From Moraxellaceae bacterium REDSEA-S32_B1 (lineage in GTDB: Bacteria; Pseudomonadota; Gammaproteobacteria; Pseudomonadales; Moraxellaceae), in contig LUOR01000047.1 of the NCBI GenBank assembly GCA_001626925.1, forward strand, positions 1 to 57,792: DNA of 57,792 bases, in the 5' to 3' direction. The position numbers were made by a program, and so were the translations under genes. The stretch's first letter is position 1, and each line of letters opens with the position of its first letter. The notes beneath the pieces were generated by a model. It saw only the letters and a program-made list of their open reading frames with translations. It did no database searches and was not told the DNA's origin. This document shows positions 40,835-49,147 of this stretch, in pieces.

Positions 40835-41683
40835 ATGTTTAAGAAAAAACAATCAGCAGTCAGATGGATCATTGGTGGTAGTAGCGGTATCGGCTTGGAA
40901 TTGGCGAAACGCTATCTTAAAGCAGGTGATAAAGTCTGTATTTTTGCCCATGCCGATGTCGAAGATGCGGTAAAATATTTATCCAAATACGCCAAAGATC
41001 GCAAAAAATCAGATCAATTTATCAGAGGTTACACACTTGATGTGCTGAATATTTCACAGATCGAAAGTGCGTTCGCACAAGCTAATCAAGACATGTCATT
41101 ACCAATGACCGTGATCAACTGTGCTGGGATTGTCTGCGCTGTGCCTTTTGAGGAGCAAACGGCTGAGCAGTTCGAGCGTCAAATTAACATCAATTTGATC
41201 GGCAGTCGGCATATCGCTGCCAGTGCTTTAAGTTATCTCAAACAAGCACGTGGGCAATCGAAGCACAATCCAAAATTGGTTTTAGTTGCCTCGATGGCGG
41301 GCATACTGGGTTGTTATGGCTATGCAGGCTATTGCGCATCGAAGTTTGGTACGATTGGCTTGGCGGATGTATTACGTCTTGAGCTGAAATCGCAAAACAT
41401 CGATGTGGCAGTGGTTTGTCCGCCTGAGATCGAAACACCAATGGTCTTTGAAGAAAGAAAAATTGGCTCAAAGATTACTTCAGAACTCAAACAAATGGGT
41501 GGATCATTAAAAGTTGAACCTGCATGTAAAGCGATCATGGCAGGGATTGAACGAGATACATTTTTTATCATCCCAGGCAAACAAGCACGTGTGTTACATC
41601 GTCTCATCGGCATGTTCCCAGTCGTGGCAAGACAACAAATCGACCGTCAATTGGCACTGATTCTCAGTAAATCTCAGTGTTGA
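40835..41683 (+). CDS. SDR-family NAD(P)-dependent oxidoreductase
   Basis: 282 residues. Classical short-chain dehydrogenase. The cofactor loop IIGGSSGIGLELAKRYLKAG is at about 12-31, NCAGIV follows near 91, and the catalytic Tyr/Lys is in GYAGYCASKFGTIGLADVLR (about 164-183), preceded by the Ser of VLVASMAGILG. The C-terminus RLIGMFPVVARQQIDRQLAL is hydrophobic. The overall layout resembles the 3-ketosphinganine reductase-like SDR branch often seen in Acinetobacter, but the substrate is not provable from sequence. Its own terminator is not visible. The remnant of acetoacetyl-CoA synthetase lies 215 bases downstream. Confidence 0.85.
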   Translation: MFKKKQSAVRWIIGGSSGIGLELAKRYLKAGDKVCIFAHADVEDAVKYLSKYAKDRKKSDQFIRGYTLDVLNISQIESAFAQANQDMSLPMTVINCAGIVCAVPFEEQTAEQFERQININLIGSRHIAASALSYLKQARGQSKHNPKLVLVASMAGILGCYGYAGYCASKFGTIGLADVLRLELKSQNIDVAVVCPPEIETPMVFEERKIGSKITSELKQMGGSLKVEPACKAIMAGIERDTFFIIPGKQARVLHRLIGMFPVVARQQIDRQLALILSKSQC

Positions 41684-41897
41684 ATTGACAGTCCTCACGA
41701 TATTTTAAAAATAATTTTTCGGACGTGTGTTTCAAAAGGTCGGTTTCATCCGATCTTTTGTTATCTCTACCAATTGAATTTTTTAAAAAATCGATAAAAT
41801 AAAAAAATTGATGTGATGAAGCATGTATTTTTCAGCATGTAAAAAAGATCGTTTCAGTTGGGAAATTGAAAGAAATCAAAGCGTAGGATACTAAAAA

Positions 41898-42283
41898 ATG
41901 AAACTATGAGAAGCTGACCAAGCACGTAAAGACAGTACCAATGTCAGCGCATTTATCGATGATGTAAATCAAAAATATGTTTTTAATATCCAATCGTTTT
42001 CAGCGCTATATGATTGGGGCTTTGAAAAAGATGATGCCACTCGGCTTTTGGGGAGATGAAGACGATCAACAATATCAAAACCCATATTCGCAGTAATATG
42101 ACACCACCTCATGTCCCCGCTGTGATTTATCAAGTGTCGGAAATTTAAAAAACCAAGAGTGGCAAAGTGGTTGAGCTTGAGGTACGTGATGTGGTGGATG
42201 GTAGAGCAATTCAAAATAGTGAGGCGATTGCCAATCCACACGTATTGGAAGAGTTTAAAAATCGGTCTGAACTTGTTTTATGA
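41898..42283 (+). pseudogene. Internally deleted acetoacetyl-CoA synthetase (aacS remnant)
   Basis: Two ends of one gene with the middle lost. From ATG 41898 (AGGA upstream) the frame reads MKL, a TGA at 41907 where the family has Trp, then EADQARKDSTNVSAFIDDVN and FSALYDWGFEKDDATRLLG, matching the N-terminal start of acyl/acetoacetyl-CoA synthetases. At about 42050-42058 it switches frame and continues KTINNIKTHIRSNMTPPHVP, AVIYQVSEI, a TAA (42146) in place of Pro, KTKSGKVVELEVRDVV and NPHVLEEFKNRSEL, the usual C-terminal end of AacS. The family is about 650 residues; only about 130 remain. It was a ligase activating acetoacetate, and it cannot be functional. Confidence 0.85.
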
Positions 42284-42315
42284 AATGCGCTATCTTTAGA
42301 GAAATCATAAGATGT

Positions 42316-42344
42316 AAAAAAACCGCTCATCAGAGCGGTTTTTT
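42316..42344. terminator. Bidirectional terminator between aacS remnant and porin
   Basis: AAAAAACCGCTC (42316-42327), loop, GAGCGGTTTTTT (42333-42344). Serves the minus-strand porin. Confidence 0.92.
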
Positions 42345-42368
42345 GTGATTAATACAATCAGTTAAGGC

Positions 42369-43154
42369 TTAGAAACGGTGTTTCGCAGCGATACCAAATG
42401 TATTGTAGTCGTTGTCGCCAGCTTCACCGAAGCCTACACGACCTTCAAGACTGGTTTGTTGTGAAATAAACTTACGTGCATTTACACCAAATTCACTGTT
42501 ATCCGTGATGTCGTTACTTTGATAGTCAGCACCTAGACTGAAGGTGTTGTCAATGTAGTAATCCGCTGCAAGGTTATATTCGTCTAAGTCGCCGAATGCT
42601 GCACCTGCTTCAAGATTTACAGCGTTATCACCGATTTGTGTAACATATTTCGCACGAAGTGTCGGGTCTACACCATCGTTGTCACGGTCATCTTCATAAC
42701 CTTTGACACCAGCAGCGATCAACAAGTTAGGTACTGGTAAGTAACCAACTTCAACGCCATAAGTTGTCAAATCGTTGTCTAGATCGACATCATCATACTC
42801 ATAGGTATTTTGAGCGATGTTACCACCAATATAGAAGTCAGAATTTGGTACATAATATTCTACACCAGCGCCGTAACGATTGTTCTCAGCTTCACCTTGA
42901 TCTTGGAAAGTTGCGCCAGCAGACACATTACTTGCACGGTTGACAAAAGCTGCTTCAGCAAGTGGAGCGTTTTTGTCTTGAACTGGGTTGAAGTAATATG
43001 TACCACCCAAATCAAATTGACTACCAGAGTCGCCATTATCAGGGTCAAGATAGCCTGCGCCTGCGCCAACTTCAAATTGATATGCATTGGCATTGATCAT
43101 TGCAAGAGAAGTGGTTGCCGCAAGAATGGCAGTAGCAAGAGTTAACTTTTTCAT
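42369..43154 (-). CDS. Acinetobacter putative porin (Omp33-36-like)
   Basis: 261 residues from ATG 43154, chosen for its GGAGG site; an in-frame ATG four codons earlier is less good. The signal peptide ends at ANA (about 25). The mature part starts YQFEVGAGAGYLDPDNGDSG and alternates short strands with Asp/Asn/Gly turns, ending in Phe (AAKHRF), as in outer-membrane beta-barrels. The LAEAAFVNRASNVS stretch (about 66-79) is shared with A. baumannii Omp33-36. It would form a water-filled channel in the outer membrane. It sits alone with its own terminator. Confidence 0.85.
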   Translation of the reverse strand: MKKLTLATAILAATTSLAMINANAYQFEVGAGAGYLDPDNGDSGSQFDLGGTYYFNPVQDKNAPLAEAAFVNRASNVSAGATFQDQGEAENNRYGAGVEYYVPNSDFYIGGNIAQNTYEYDDVDLDNDLTTYGVEVGYLPVPNLLIAAGVKGYEDDRDNDGVDPTLRAKYVTQIGDNAVNLEAGAAFGDLDEYNLAADYYIDNTFSLGADYQSNDITDNSEFGVNARKFISQQTSLEGRVGFGEAGDNDYNTFGIAAKHRF

Positions 43155-43560
43155 AATATCCTCCAAAATTTGGAATTCACATTTTTTGTTACATTTTCTA
43201 GTTTAAGAAATATTTTATTTGCGTCAAATCGAGTTGGTTAAAGCGTGTAAGCAAAATATTTGGTTATGTAACAATATTGAAATATATAATTTTAACTAAT
43301 TGAAATTTATAAATTAAAATTATTGTAAAGATTCATCAATGAATTGTTATGCTATGTATACTGGGGTTTTGTTGATGAAAAATTCGTCAATATTTTAAAT
43401 TTTTTATAGACAAACTTTTAAACTATTTTTGAAATATTTACAGATTTAAGGACAATTTTAGCTGCTTGCAACTTTAATTTTGACGATTGAAGCTAAATGA
43501 TGAGTTGTCGTTTGATTGTGCTAAAATGTCGCTCAATTTTTATGTTGTGACAGTTTAATT
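43155..43560. other. Intergenic region between porin and prfB
   Basis: 406 bases, very AT-rich, with divergent promoters expected for the porin (minus) and prfB (plus). A TAAAAT near 43521 is a possible prfB -10 without a good -35. Nothing else is recognised. Confidence 0.5.
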
Positions 43561-44656
43561 ATGGAAATTAATCCTTTTGTACTTCGATTAAAAGATTTGA
43601 CCGATCGTGGCGAGATGTTACGGGGGTATCTTTGACTACGATCTGAAGAAAGAACGCTTAGAAGAAGTTTTACGTGAGCTTGAAGACCCTGAGATTTGGA
43701 ATGATCAAGCCCGTGCACAAGCCATCGCTAAAGAAAAAGGCGCATTAGAAAATAGTGTTGGTGTCTTAGATCAGCTCGCTGAGCAATTGATCGATGCACA
43801 GGCGATGCTCGATTTGGCAGTAGAAGCAGAAGATGAAAGCCTGCTGGAAGATGTCACCGCAGAACTTGATACCGCAGAGCAAGCCTTAGAAAAATTAGAA
43901 TTCCAACGCATGTTTAGCAATCCAATGGATCCGAATCCGTGTTTTGTTGAGATTCAATCAGGTTCGGGTGGTACAGAAGCGCAGGACTGGGCATCCATGC
44001 TCCTACGGATGTATATGCGCTGGATTGAACGTCATGGCTTCAAAGCTGACTTGATGGAAGTATCGGACGGTGATGTTGCTGGGATTAAGTCGGCGACGAT
44101 TCGTGTCGAAGGCGAGTTTGCCTATGGTTGGTTGCGTACTGAGTCTGGTGTGCATCGTCTGGTGCGTAAGTCACCGTTTGACAGTAACAATAACCGTCAT
44201 ACCTCGTTCTCTGCGGTGTTTGTCTCGCCTGAGATTGATGACAATATCGAGATCGATATCAATCCGTCAGATGTGCGTACTGATACCTACCGTGCCTCGG
44301 GTGCAGGTGGTCAGCACATTAACAAAACCGATTCGGCAGTGCGTCTGACTCATGCGCCAACAGGCATCGTGGTGGCGTGTCAAAACCAGCGTTCACAACA
44401 TGCCAACCGTGATGCAGCGTGGAAACAGCTTCGTGCAAAACTCTATGAATTAGAAATGAAAAAGCGTAACGAAGCAGCCCAAGCGCTCGAAGATACCAAG
44501 TCAGACATTGGCTGGGGCAGTCAGATTCGCTCTTATGTGTTGGATGATTCACGCATCAAAGATTTGCGTACCAATATTGAAACCTCAAATACCAAAGCAG
44601 TATTGGATGGTGATTTGGATAAATTTATTGAAGCGAGTTTAAAGCAAGGTCTTTAA
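43561..44656 (+). CDS. prfB: Peptide chain release factor 2, with programmed +1 frameshift
   Basis: 364 residues after the shift (E. coli 365). RF2 ends translation at UAA and UGA. The first 24 codons (from [13 protein letters not shown]) run into TGA at 43633-43635. The context CGGGGGTATCTTTGAC is the classic shift site, with a GGGGG Shine-Dalgarno-like element three bases before CTT TGA C. Ribosomes shift to GAC at 43634 and go on as [20 protein letters not shown]. Downstream: [20 protein letters not shown], the GGQ motif in [16 protein letters not shown], and the end [11 protein letters not shown]. The shift is autoregulation by RF2 level, not an error. A two-stage inverted repeat follows the gene. 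Confidence 0.97.
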
Positions 44657-44714
44657 GTTCAATAGCTTAGTAATAATATGATGAGTTGCCACAGCGTAAC
44701 TCATCCTATTGAAC
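44657..44714. repeat. Nested inverted repeat after prfB
   Basis: Outer perfect 9-bp arms GTTCAATAG/CTATTGAAC at 44657-44665 and 44706-44714. Inner perfect 8-bp arms GATGAGTT/AACTCATC at 44680-44687 and 44698-44705. No T run, so it is not a classical terminator. Confidence 0.7.
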
Positions 44715-44874
44715 TGGTTCAAGCAAAGTAGACATTCTCTCGATAATGTAATAAATCGTAAAAAAAAGATTTTAATATCGAAAAAATACGATATATTGGA
44801 TTCAGCGCTGAATGATGTCCGCTGTGTTTGTTTAATGGTCATTGTTGTGGTGAGTGAAAGTTAGTGAATTGAAT

Positions 44875-45174
44875 ATGGATACAGAAGCGATTTTCAAAGC
44901 ATTGGCAAACCCAATGCGCCGTCAAATTTTGCAGTGGCTCAAAGACCCTGCACAATATTTGACGTCAGAAGAATGCTTTGGCTTTACCCAAGGTGTCTGT
45001 GCAGGAAATATCGAACGTCTGAGCGGATTGTCACAATCCACCATGTCCAATCATCTCTCGGTACTACAACAGGCTGGTTTGATCAGTGTGCATAAGCATG
45101 GACAATGGTCATATTTCTCTCGTAACGAGGACGTGATTCAGCAATATATTGAATACTTAAAAGACGCATTATAA
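44875..45174 (+). CDS. ArsR-family helix-turn-helix regulator
   Basis: 99 residues from ATG 44875. A GTG seven codons earlier is in frame but has no better ribosome site. The winged-helix fold of ArsR regulators is clear: IFKALANPMRRQILQWLKDP (about 5-24), and the recognition part SQSTMSNHLSVLQQAGLISV (about 61-80) followed by the wing HKHGQWSYFSRNE. Two Cys (ECFGF, GVCAG at about 36 and 44) lie in an unusual Thr/Gln-rich insertion and might sense thiol-reactive compounds. It lies 19 bases before the ene-reductase gene, which it probably regulates. Confidence 0.86.
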   Translation: MDTEAIFKALANPMRRQILQWLKDPAQYLTSEECFGFTQGVCAGNIERLSGLSQSTMSNHLSVLQQAGLISVHKHGQWSYFSRNEDVIQQYIEYLKDAL

Positions 45175-45193
45175 GCCGTCATGTGAGGTCAAA

Positions 45194-46258
45194 ATGGCTG
45201 AGTTAAATACACCGCTACAAGTCGGTGACGTAGAGATTTCAAATCGTTTGGTGCTTGCACCATTGACACGTGCACGTTCGGGCGAGATTCGTGTACCGAA
45301 TGATCTGAACGTCGAATACTATCGTCAACGTGCCAATGCGGGTTTGATGCTTACTGAAGCCGTGGTGGTCAGTCCAACAGCGGTTGGCTATGAACATACA
45401 CCAGGGCTATATAATGCAGAACAAGTCGCAGGCTGGGAAAAAGTCGTCGATGCAGTGCATGAGCAAGGTTCAAAAATCTTTGCACAGCTCTGGCATGTGG
45501 GACGTATTTCCCATCCAGACTTGTTAAATGGTGAAACGCCAGTGTCTGCCAGTGCAGTGCAAGCCGATGGTCATGTCAGCTTGCTTCGTCCGAAACGTCC
45601 GTTTGAAACGCCACGTCCATTGTCGATTGATGAAATTAAAAGCATTGTACAAGACTATAAAAATGCCGCAGCACTTGCCAAACAAGCAGGCTTTGATGGT
45701 GTCGAACTGCATGCTGCCAACGGTTATTTGATTGATCAATTCTTACAAAGCTCAACCAATCTGCGTGATGATGAATATGGCGGTGCGATCGAAAATCGTG
45801 CACGTTTATTATTAGAAGTGGTTGATGCCTTTATCGAGGTATGGGGCGCAGGTCGAGTCGGCGTACATATTGCGCCACGTATGGATGCGCACGACATGGG
45901 CGATGCCAACCCAAGTGAAACCTTTGGCTACGCCGTTGAGCAACTCAGTCAGCGTGGGATTGCATTTATCTTTGCCCGTGAATATCAAGCCGAAGATAGC
46001 TTGAGTCCAGAACTTCGTGCCAAGTTTAAAGGTGTTTGGATCGCCAATGAAAAGCTCACGGCTGAATCAGCAAAACAAATCCTTGCTGAGGGCAAAGCCG
46101 ATGCAGTGGCATTTGGTTTAGCCTATATCGCTAATCCTGACCTTTATCAGCGCTTACTCGACAATGCACCATTGAATCGAGTTAATCCAGAAACCTTATA
46201 CGGACGCACTGCAGAAGGTTATACCGATTATCCTGCACTGGAAAAAGCAGACGTTTAA
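45194..46258 (+). CDS. NADPH-dependent ene-reductase (Old Yellow Enzyme, NemA type)
   Basis: 354 residues. An FMN TIM barrel reducing activated C=C bonds of electrophiles, nitroesters and N-ethylmaleimide. Seen: APLTRARSG, the FMN-binding LMLTEAVVVSPTAVGYEHTP, FAQLWHVGRISHPDLLNG (about 96-113), AGFDGVELHAANGYLIDQFL (about 165-184) with the catalytic HAAN pair and Tyr, and AFGLAYIANPDLYQRL near the end. The partner ArsR regulator, with Cys, directly precedes it, making a small electrophile-response operon. Confidence 0.93.
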   Translation: MAELNTPLQVGDVEISNRLVLAPLTRARSGEIRVPNDLNVEYYRQRANAGLMLTEAVVVSPTAVGYEHTPGLYNAEQVAGWEKVVDAVHEQGSKIFAQLWHVGRISHPDLLNGETPVSASAVQADGHVSLLRPKRPFETPRPLSIDEIKSIVQDYKNAAALAKQAGFDGVELHAANGYLIDQFLQSSTNLRDDEYGGAIENRARLLLEVVDAFIEVWGAGRVGVHIAPRMDAHDMGDANPSETFGYAVEQLSQRGIAFIFAREYQAEDSLSPELRAKFKGVWIANEKLTAESAKQILAEGKADAVAFGLAYIANPDLYQRLLDNAPLNRVNPETLYGRTAEGYTDYPALEKADV

Positions 46259-46280
46259 TTGTTACTTATAATTTTTATCG

Positions 46281-46321
46281 AAAAAGCTCATCATCAAGGC
46301 AATCTTGACGGTGAGTTTTTT
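46281..46321 (+). terminator. Terminator after the ene-reductase
   Basis: AAAAAGCTCA...TGAGTTTTT hairpin with a bulge and an inner TCAAG/CTTGA stem, then a T run. Confidence 0.75.
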
Positions 46322-46338
46322 ATTGAACCCTTTCTAAA

Positions 46339-46354
46339 TGTTTCACGTGAAACG
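46339..46354. promoter_or_regulatory. parS-like ParB-binding site
   Basis: TGTTTCACGTGAAACG: one mismatch (last base) from the perfect palindromic parS. Located between the ene-reductase and the next lipoprotein gene. Confidence 0.85.
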
Positions 46355-46419
46355 TCGAGATATGTCTGATACTGTATCATGTCATTAAGCAGAGAATAAT
46401 AAAAAAGGGAGCGGTGAAA

Positions 46420-47028
46420 ATGGAAAAAGCCATCAGTTTAATTGCTACTTCTGCCTTACTGAGTGCTTGCGTCACAGCAAACGATCTATTGTATCTCGGT
46501 TTAGGCTTTAACAGCTATGAAAACACCCCAGTGATTTTGACCCACTATTCGATGGAAATGCCGCTGGCAGAAACACCTCCGATGCTGATTGCAGGTGCGG
46601 CAGATCAATCCATGTCGAGGCGTAATGGCGGTGGTGCAGTAAATAGTGTGCTAACGCCACCAAAAGACGTCGGTCGAGACGGGCACTGGCAAGTGTCTGC
46701 GCAGTGGGTCGAGCTGATGACCAACCGAGCCTATCGTGCCACGCTGAATGTGCCGATCAAAGAGATTAATATAGAATACGGTGGCTATGTTTTTACCCCT
46801 ATTTTTGGTCCAAATGGCTTGATGATGATTGGCTCGGACAAAGTCGGTTTAGATGAAAGCTATCGCCGAAATATCGCTGTGGTGTGTGGCGAGCGTGTGC
46901 CGTCAGCCGATGCAGAGTGGAAAGACAAACACGGTATTTTACCCGGCATCGAGATTATTCTGCCGAAAATTCCAAAACCTGCATCTTATACAGACTGTCG
47001 GATTCCTGCGCTAACACAGAACAAATAA
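46420..47028 (+). CDS. Putative lipoprotein of unknown function
   Basis: 202 residues from ATG 46420 (GAG eight bases upstream; the in-frame GTG at 46414 is too close to it). Signal peptide of about 17 residues ending in the lipobox LLSAC. The mature protein has two further Cys (about 151 and 194), possibly a disulfide, and beta-rich sequence such as INIEYGGYVFTPIFGPNGLM. No known motif. It stands before waaA-rsmE with a 77-base gap. Envelope location is the only supportable statement. Confidence 0.7.
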   Translation: MEKAISLIATSALLSACVTANDLLYLGLGFNSYENTPVILTHYSMEMPLAETPPMLIAGAADQSMSRRNGGGAVNSVLTPPKDVGRDGHWQVSAQWVELMTNRAYRATLNVPIKEINIEYGGYVFTPIFGPNGLMMIGSDKVGLDESYRRNIAVVCGERVPSADAEWKDKHGILPGIEIILPKIPKPASYTDCRIPALTQNK

Positions 47029-47105
47029 AACTGTTCAGATGAAAAAGCACTGAAATTCACGCATAATGCGCAAGACCTTTTAGAATTATCAAAGCCATTT
47101 AGCCG

Positions 47106-48446
47106 ATGACTGAACAGACTCAATTCCCACCATTTTGGTATAACTTGCTTTTAAGTTGTATCAAGCCACTGTATCGCTCACGGGTAAAAAAACGCTCGGG
47201 GCATTTGGCGGATTATCAGGATGAAGTGCGAGAGCGTTTTGGCGAATTTCAAATAGCGAAGAATCAAAAGGTGATTTGGTTTCATGCGGTATCGGTCGGT
47301 GAAACCAATGCGGCACAGCCGTTGATTGCACATTATCTCAAGCTCGGTCAGGCAGTACTGGTCACCAATACCACACGCACAGGGCAGGTTCGTGCCAAGT
47401 CATTATTTTCAGAACACTATCCTGAATTATTTCAAGCGGTATTTTTACCAGTAGATCAACGTGATTTGATTGAACAATTTATTTCACACTATCAGCCACG
47501 CATTTTATTGTTGATGGAAACTGAGCTGTGGCCAAATCTATTGGCGTGCGTGCATCAACGGCAGATTCCACAACTTTTACTAAATGCACGTTTATCGGAA
47601 AAATCAGCCAAAGGCTATGCCAAGTTCAAGCGCTTAACCGCACCGATGTTGCAACAATTGGATTTTATTGCGGCGCAAGATCAAGCGAGCAAACAACGCT
47701 TTGTCGATTTGGGAAAATCGAGCGAACAAGTAGAAGTATTGGGTAATGTGAAATTTGACATGACTATGCCTGATCAGTTTCTTCAGCAAGCGGAACAATT
47801 CAAACAAGACTGGTCATTAGAAGATCGGCAAATCATCGTGCTTGCCAGTACCCATGCGCCTGAAGAAGCGCAAATACTCAATGCATTAAAACCGCATTTA
47901 CAGCAGAATCCGCAACTTTTATGTATAGTCGTGCCACGGCATCCTGAACGCTTTCAAGCCGTTTTTGATGAGATCAAAAGCCTTGATTTGAAAGTACAAC
48001 GTCGTAGTTTACATCAAACTATTGACGCATCGACCCAAGTCTATTTGGCAGATTCGATGGGGGAGATGTGGTTGTGGTTTGCATTGGCGCAGGTCGCCTA
48101 TGTCGGTGGTTCGCTGAACGAACCGGGTGGCGGACACAATATTCTTGAGCCGATCGCAACCGATGTGGCAACAGTTCTGGGTAAAAATTATTTTAATTTT
48201 CAAAGTATCGTCGATGAATTTCTCAGTCATGATGCGGTGTTGGTTGCATCTGATGCTAATCACGCTGTAGCGCAAATGATAGATTTAATTAATGATCAGT
48301 CACGCCGTCAGCAACAGGTTGATCGGGCACAGCAGATTTTACATGCCAATCAAGGTGCAGTGGAGCGACACATTACTTTAATTGATCGCTATCTAATATT
48401 AAAAAATAGCCAAGCTGAAAGCATCACATCTGAGTCGGCATTATGA
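47106..48446 (+). CDS. waaA: 3-deoxy-D-manno-octulosonic acid (Kdo) transferase
   Basis: 446 residues (E. coli 425). GT30 glycosyltransferase, adds Kdo to lipid IVA in the LOS core. Seen: RERFGEFQ, FHAVSVGETNAAQPLI (about 60-75), LLMETELWPNLLACVHQ (about 136-152) with the Glu-bearing motif, VLGNVKFDM (about 215-223), STHAPEEAQIL, VPRHPERFQAVFDE and VGGSLNEPGGGHNILEP (about 333-349), which binds CMP-Kdo. The C-terminal tail of about 25 residues is extra. It overlaps rsmE by four bases, ATGA. Confidence 0.95.
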   Translation: MTEQTQFPPFWYNLLLSCIKPLYRSRVKKRSGHLADYQDEVRERFGEFQIAKNQKVIWFHAVSVGETNAAQPLIAHYLKLGQAVLVTNTTRTGQVRAKSLFSEHYPELFQAVFLPVDQRDLIEQFISHYQPRILLLMETELWPNLLACVHQRQIPQLLLNARLSEKSAKGYAKFKRLTAPMLQQLDFIAAQDQASKQRFVDLGKSSEQVEVLGNVKFDMTMPDQFLQQAEQFKQDWSLEDRQIIVLASTHAPEEAQILNALKPHLQQNPQLLCIVVPRHPERFQAVFDEIKSLDLKVQRRSLHQTIDASTQVYLADSMGEMWLWFALAQVAYVGGSLNEPGGGHNILEPIATDVATVLGKNYFNFQSIVDEFLSHDAVLVASDANHAVAQMIDLINDQSRRQQQVDRAQQILHANQGAVERHITLIDRYLILKNSQAESITSESAL

Positions 48447-49147
48447 ATTTAGTGTTGTTGCCTGAACAAACGGATTCAACGATTTGGCAGATTAACGATG
48501 CACGACAAGTTAGTCATTTAAAGCAACATTTAGATGTCAAAATCGGCGATCAGATCAAAGTTGGTGTGCTCAATCAAGCACGGTATCTTGCTGAAGTCGT
48601 TGAAATTCAATCTAATCAAATGATTGTGACACCAGTCGAACAACAAGCCATTCCTAATAAATTACCTGTGACTTTGATTTTGGCATTGCCTCGCCCGAAA
48701 GTATTAAGGCGCTTGATCATGGATAGTGTGACTTTGGGTGTAGAGAAAATCGTCTTGCTACATAGCTATCGTGTTGATAAAAGCTATTGGCAAACGCCTT
48801 TTCTTGAGCAGTTAGATCATTATATTCAGCTTGGACTCGAACAAGCAGGGGATGTGATTGCACCATCAATTCTTCTTGAAAAACGCTTTAAACCCTTTGT
48901 TGAAGATCGTTTATCTGTGTGGAATCACAGTCAAACAACCTTTGTAGCACATCCTTATACAACAGATGCGATGCCGATCAACTTCAATCAACAGTGTCAA
49001 CTGATGATCGGTCCAGAGGGTGGTTTTATTCCCTATGAGATTGATTTGCTCAAAGAAAACGGTTGCCACATTCATCATGTTGGCAACCGTATTTTGCGTA
49101 CTGAAACCGCAGTGTCGAATATTCTCGGGCGATTATTCTGCGCTTGA
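48443..49147 (+). CDS. rsmE: 16S rRNA (uracil-1498-N3)-methyltransferase RsmE
   Basis: 234 residues (E. coli 243). SPOUT-family methyltransferase acting on helix 44 of 16S rRNA. The N-terminal PUA-like domain has HLKQHLDVKIGDQIKVGV. The knotted domain carries LALPRPKVLRRLIMDSVTLG (about 76-95), ERFKP-type ELGLEQAGD, and the SAM-binding LMIGPEGGFIPYEIDLLKEN (about 188-207) with the end VGNRILRTETAVSNILGRL. It starts within waaA and its last 15 bases overlap the converging mscS-type gene. Confidence 0.95.
   Translation: MNLVLLPEQTDSTIWQINDARQVSHLKQHLDVKIGDQIKVGVLNQARYLAEVVEIQSNQMIVTPVEQQAIPNKLPVTLILALPRPKVLRRLIMDSVTLGVEKIVLLHSYRVDKSYWQTPFLEQLDHYIQLGLEQAGDVIAPSILLEKRFKPFVEDRLSVWNHSQTTFVAHPYTTDAMPINFNQQCQLMIGPEGGFIPYEIDLLKENGCHIHHVGNRILRTETAVSNILGRLFCA

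Noticed and set aside
41977..42096. 39-codon plus-strand frame inside the aacS remnant
   Set aside because: It is the wrong frame; the neighbouring frames carry the family-like sequence.
43561..43640. Apparent frameshift or sequencing error at the start of prfB
   Set aside because: The site is the known RF2 programmed +1 shift with all its elements.
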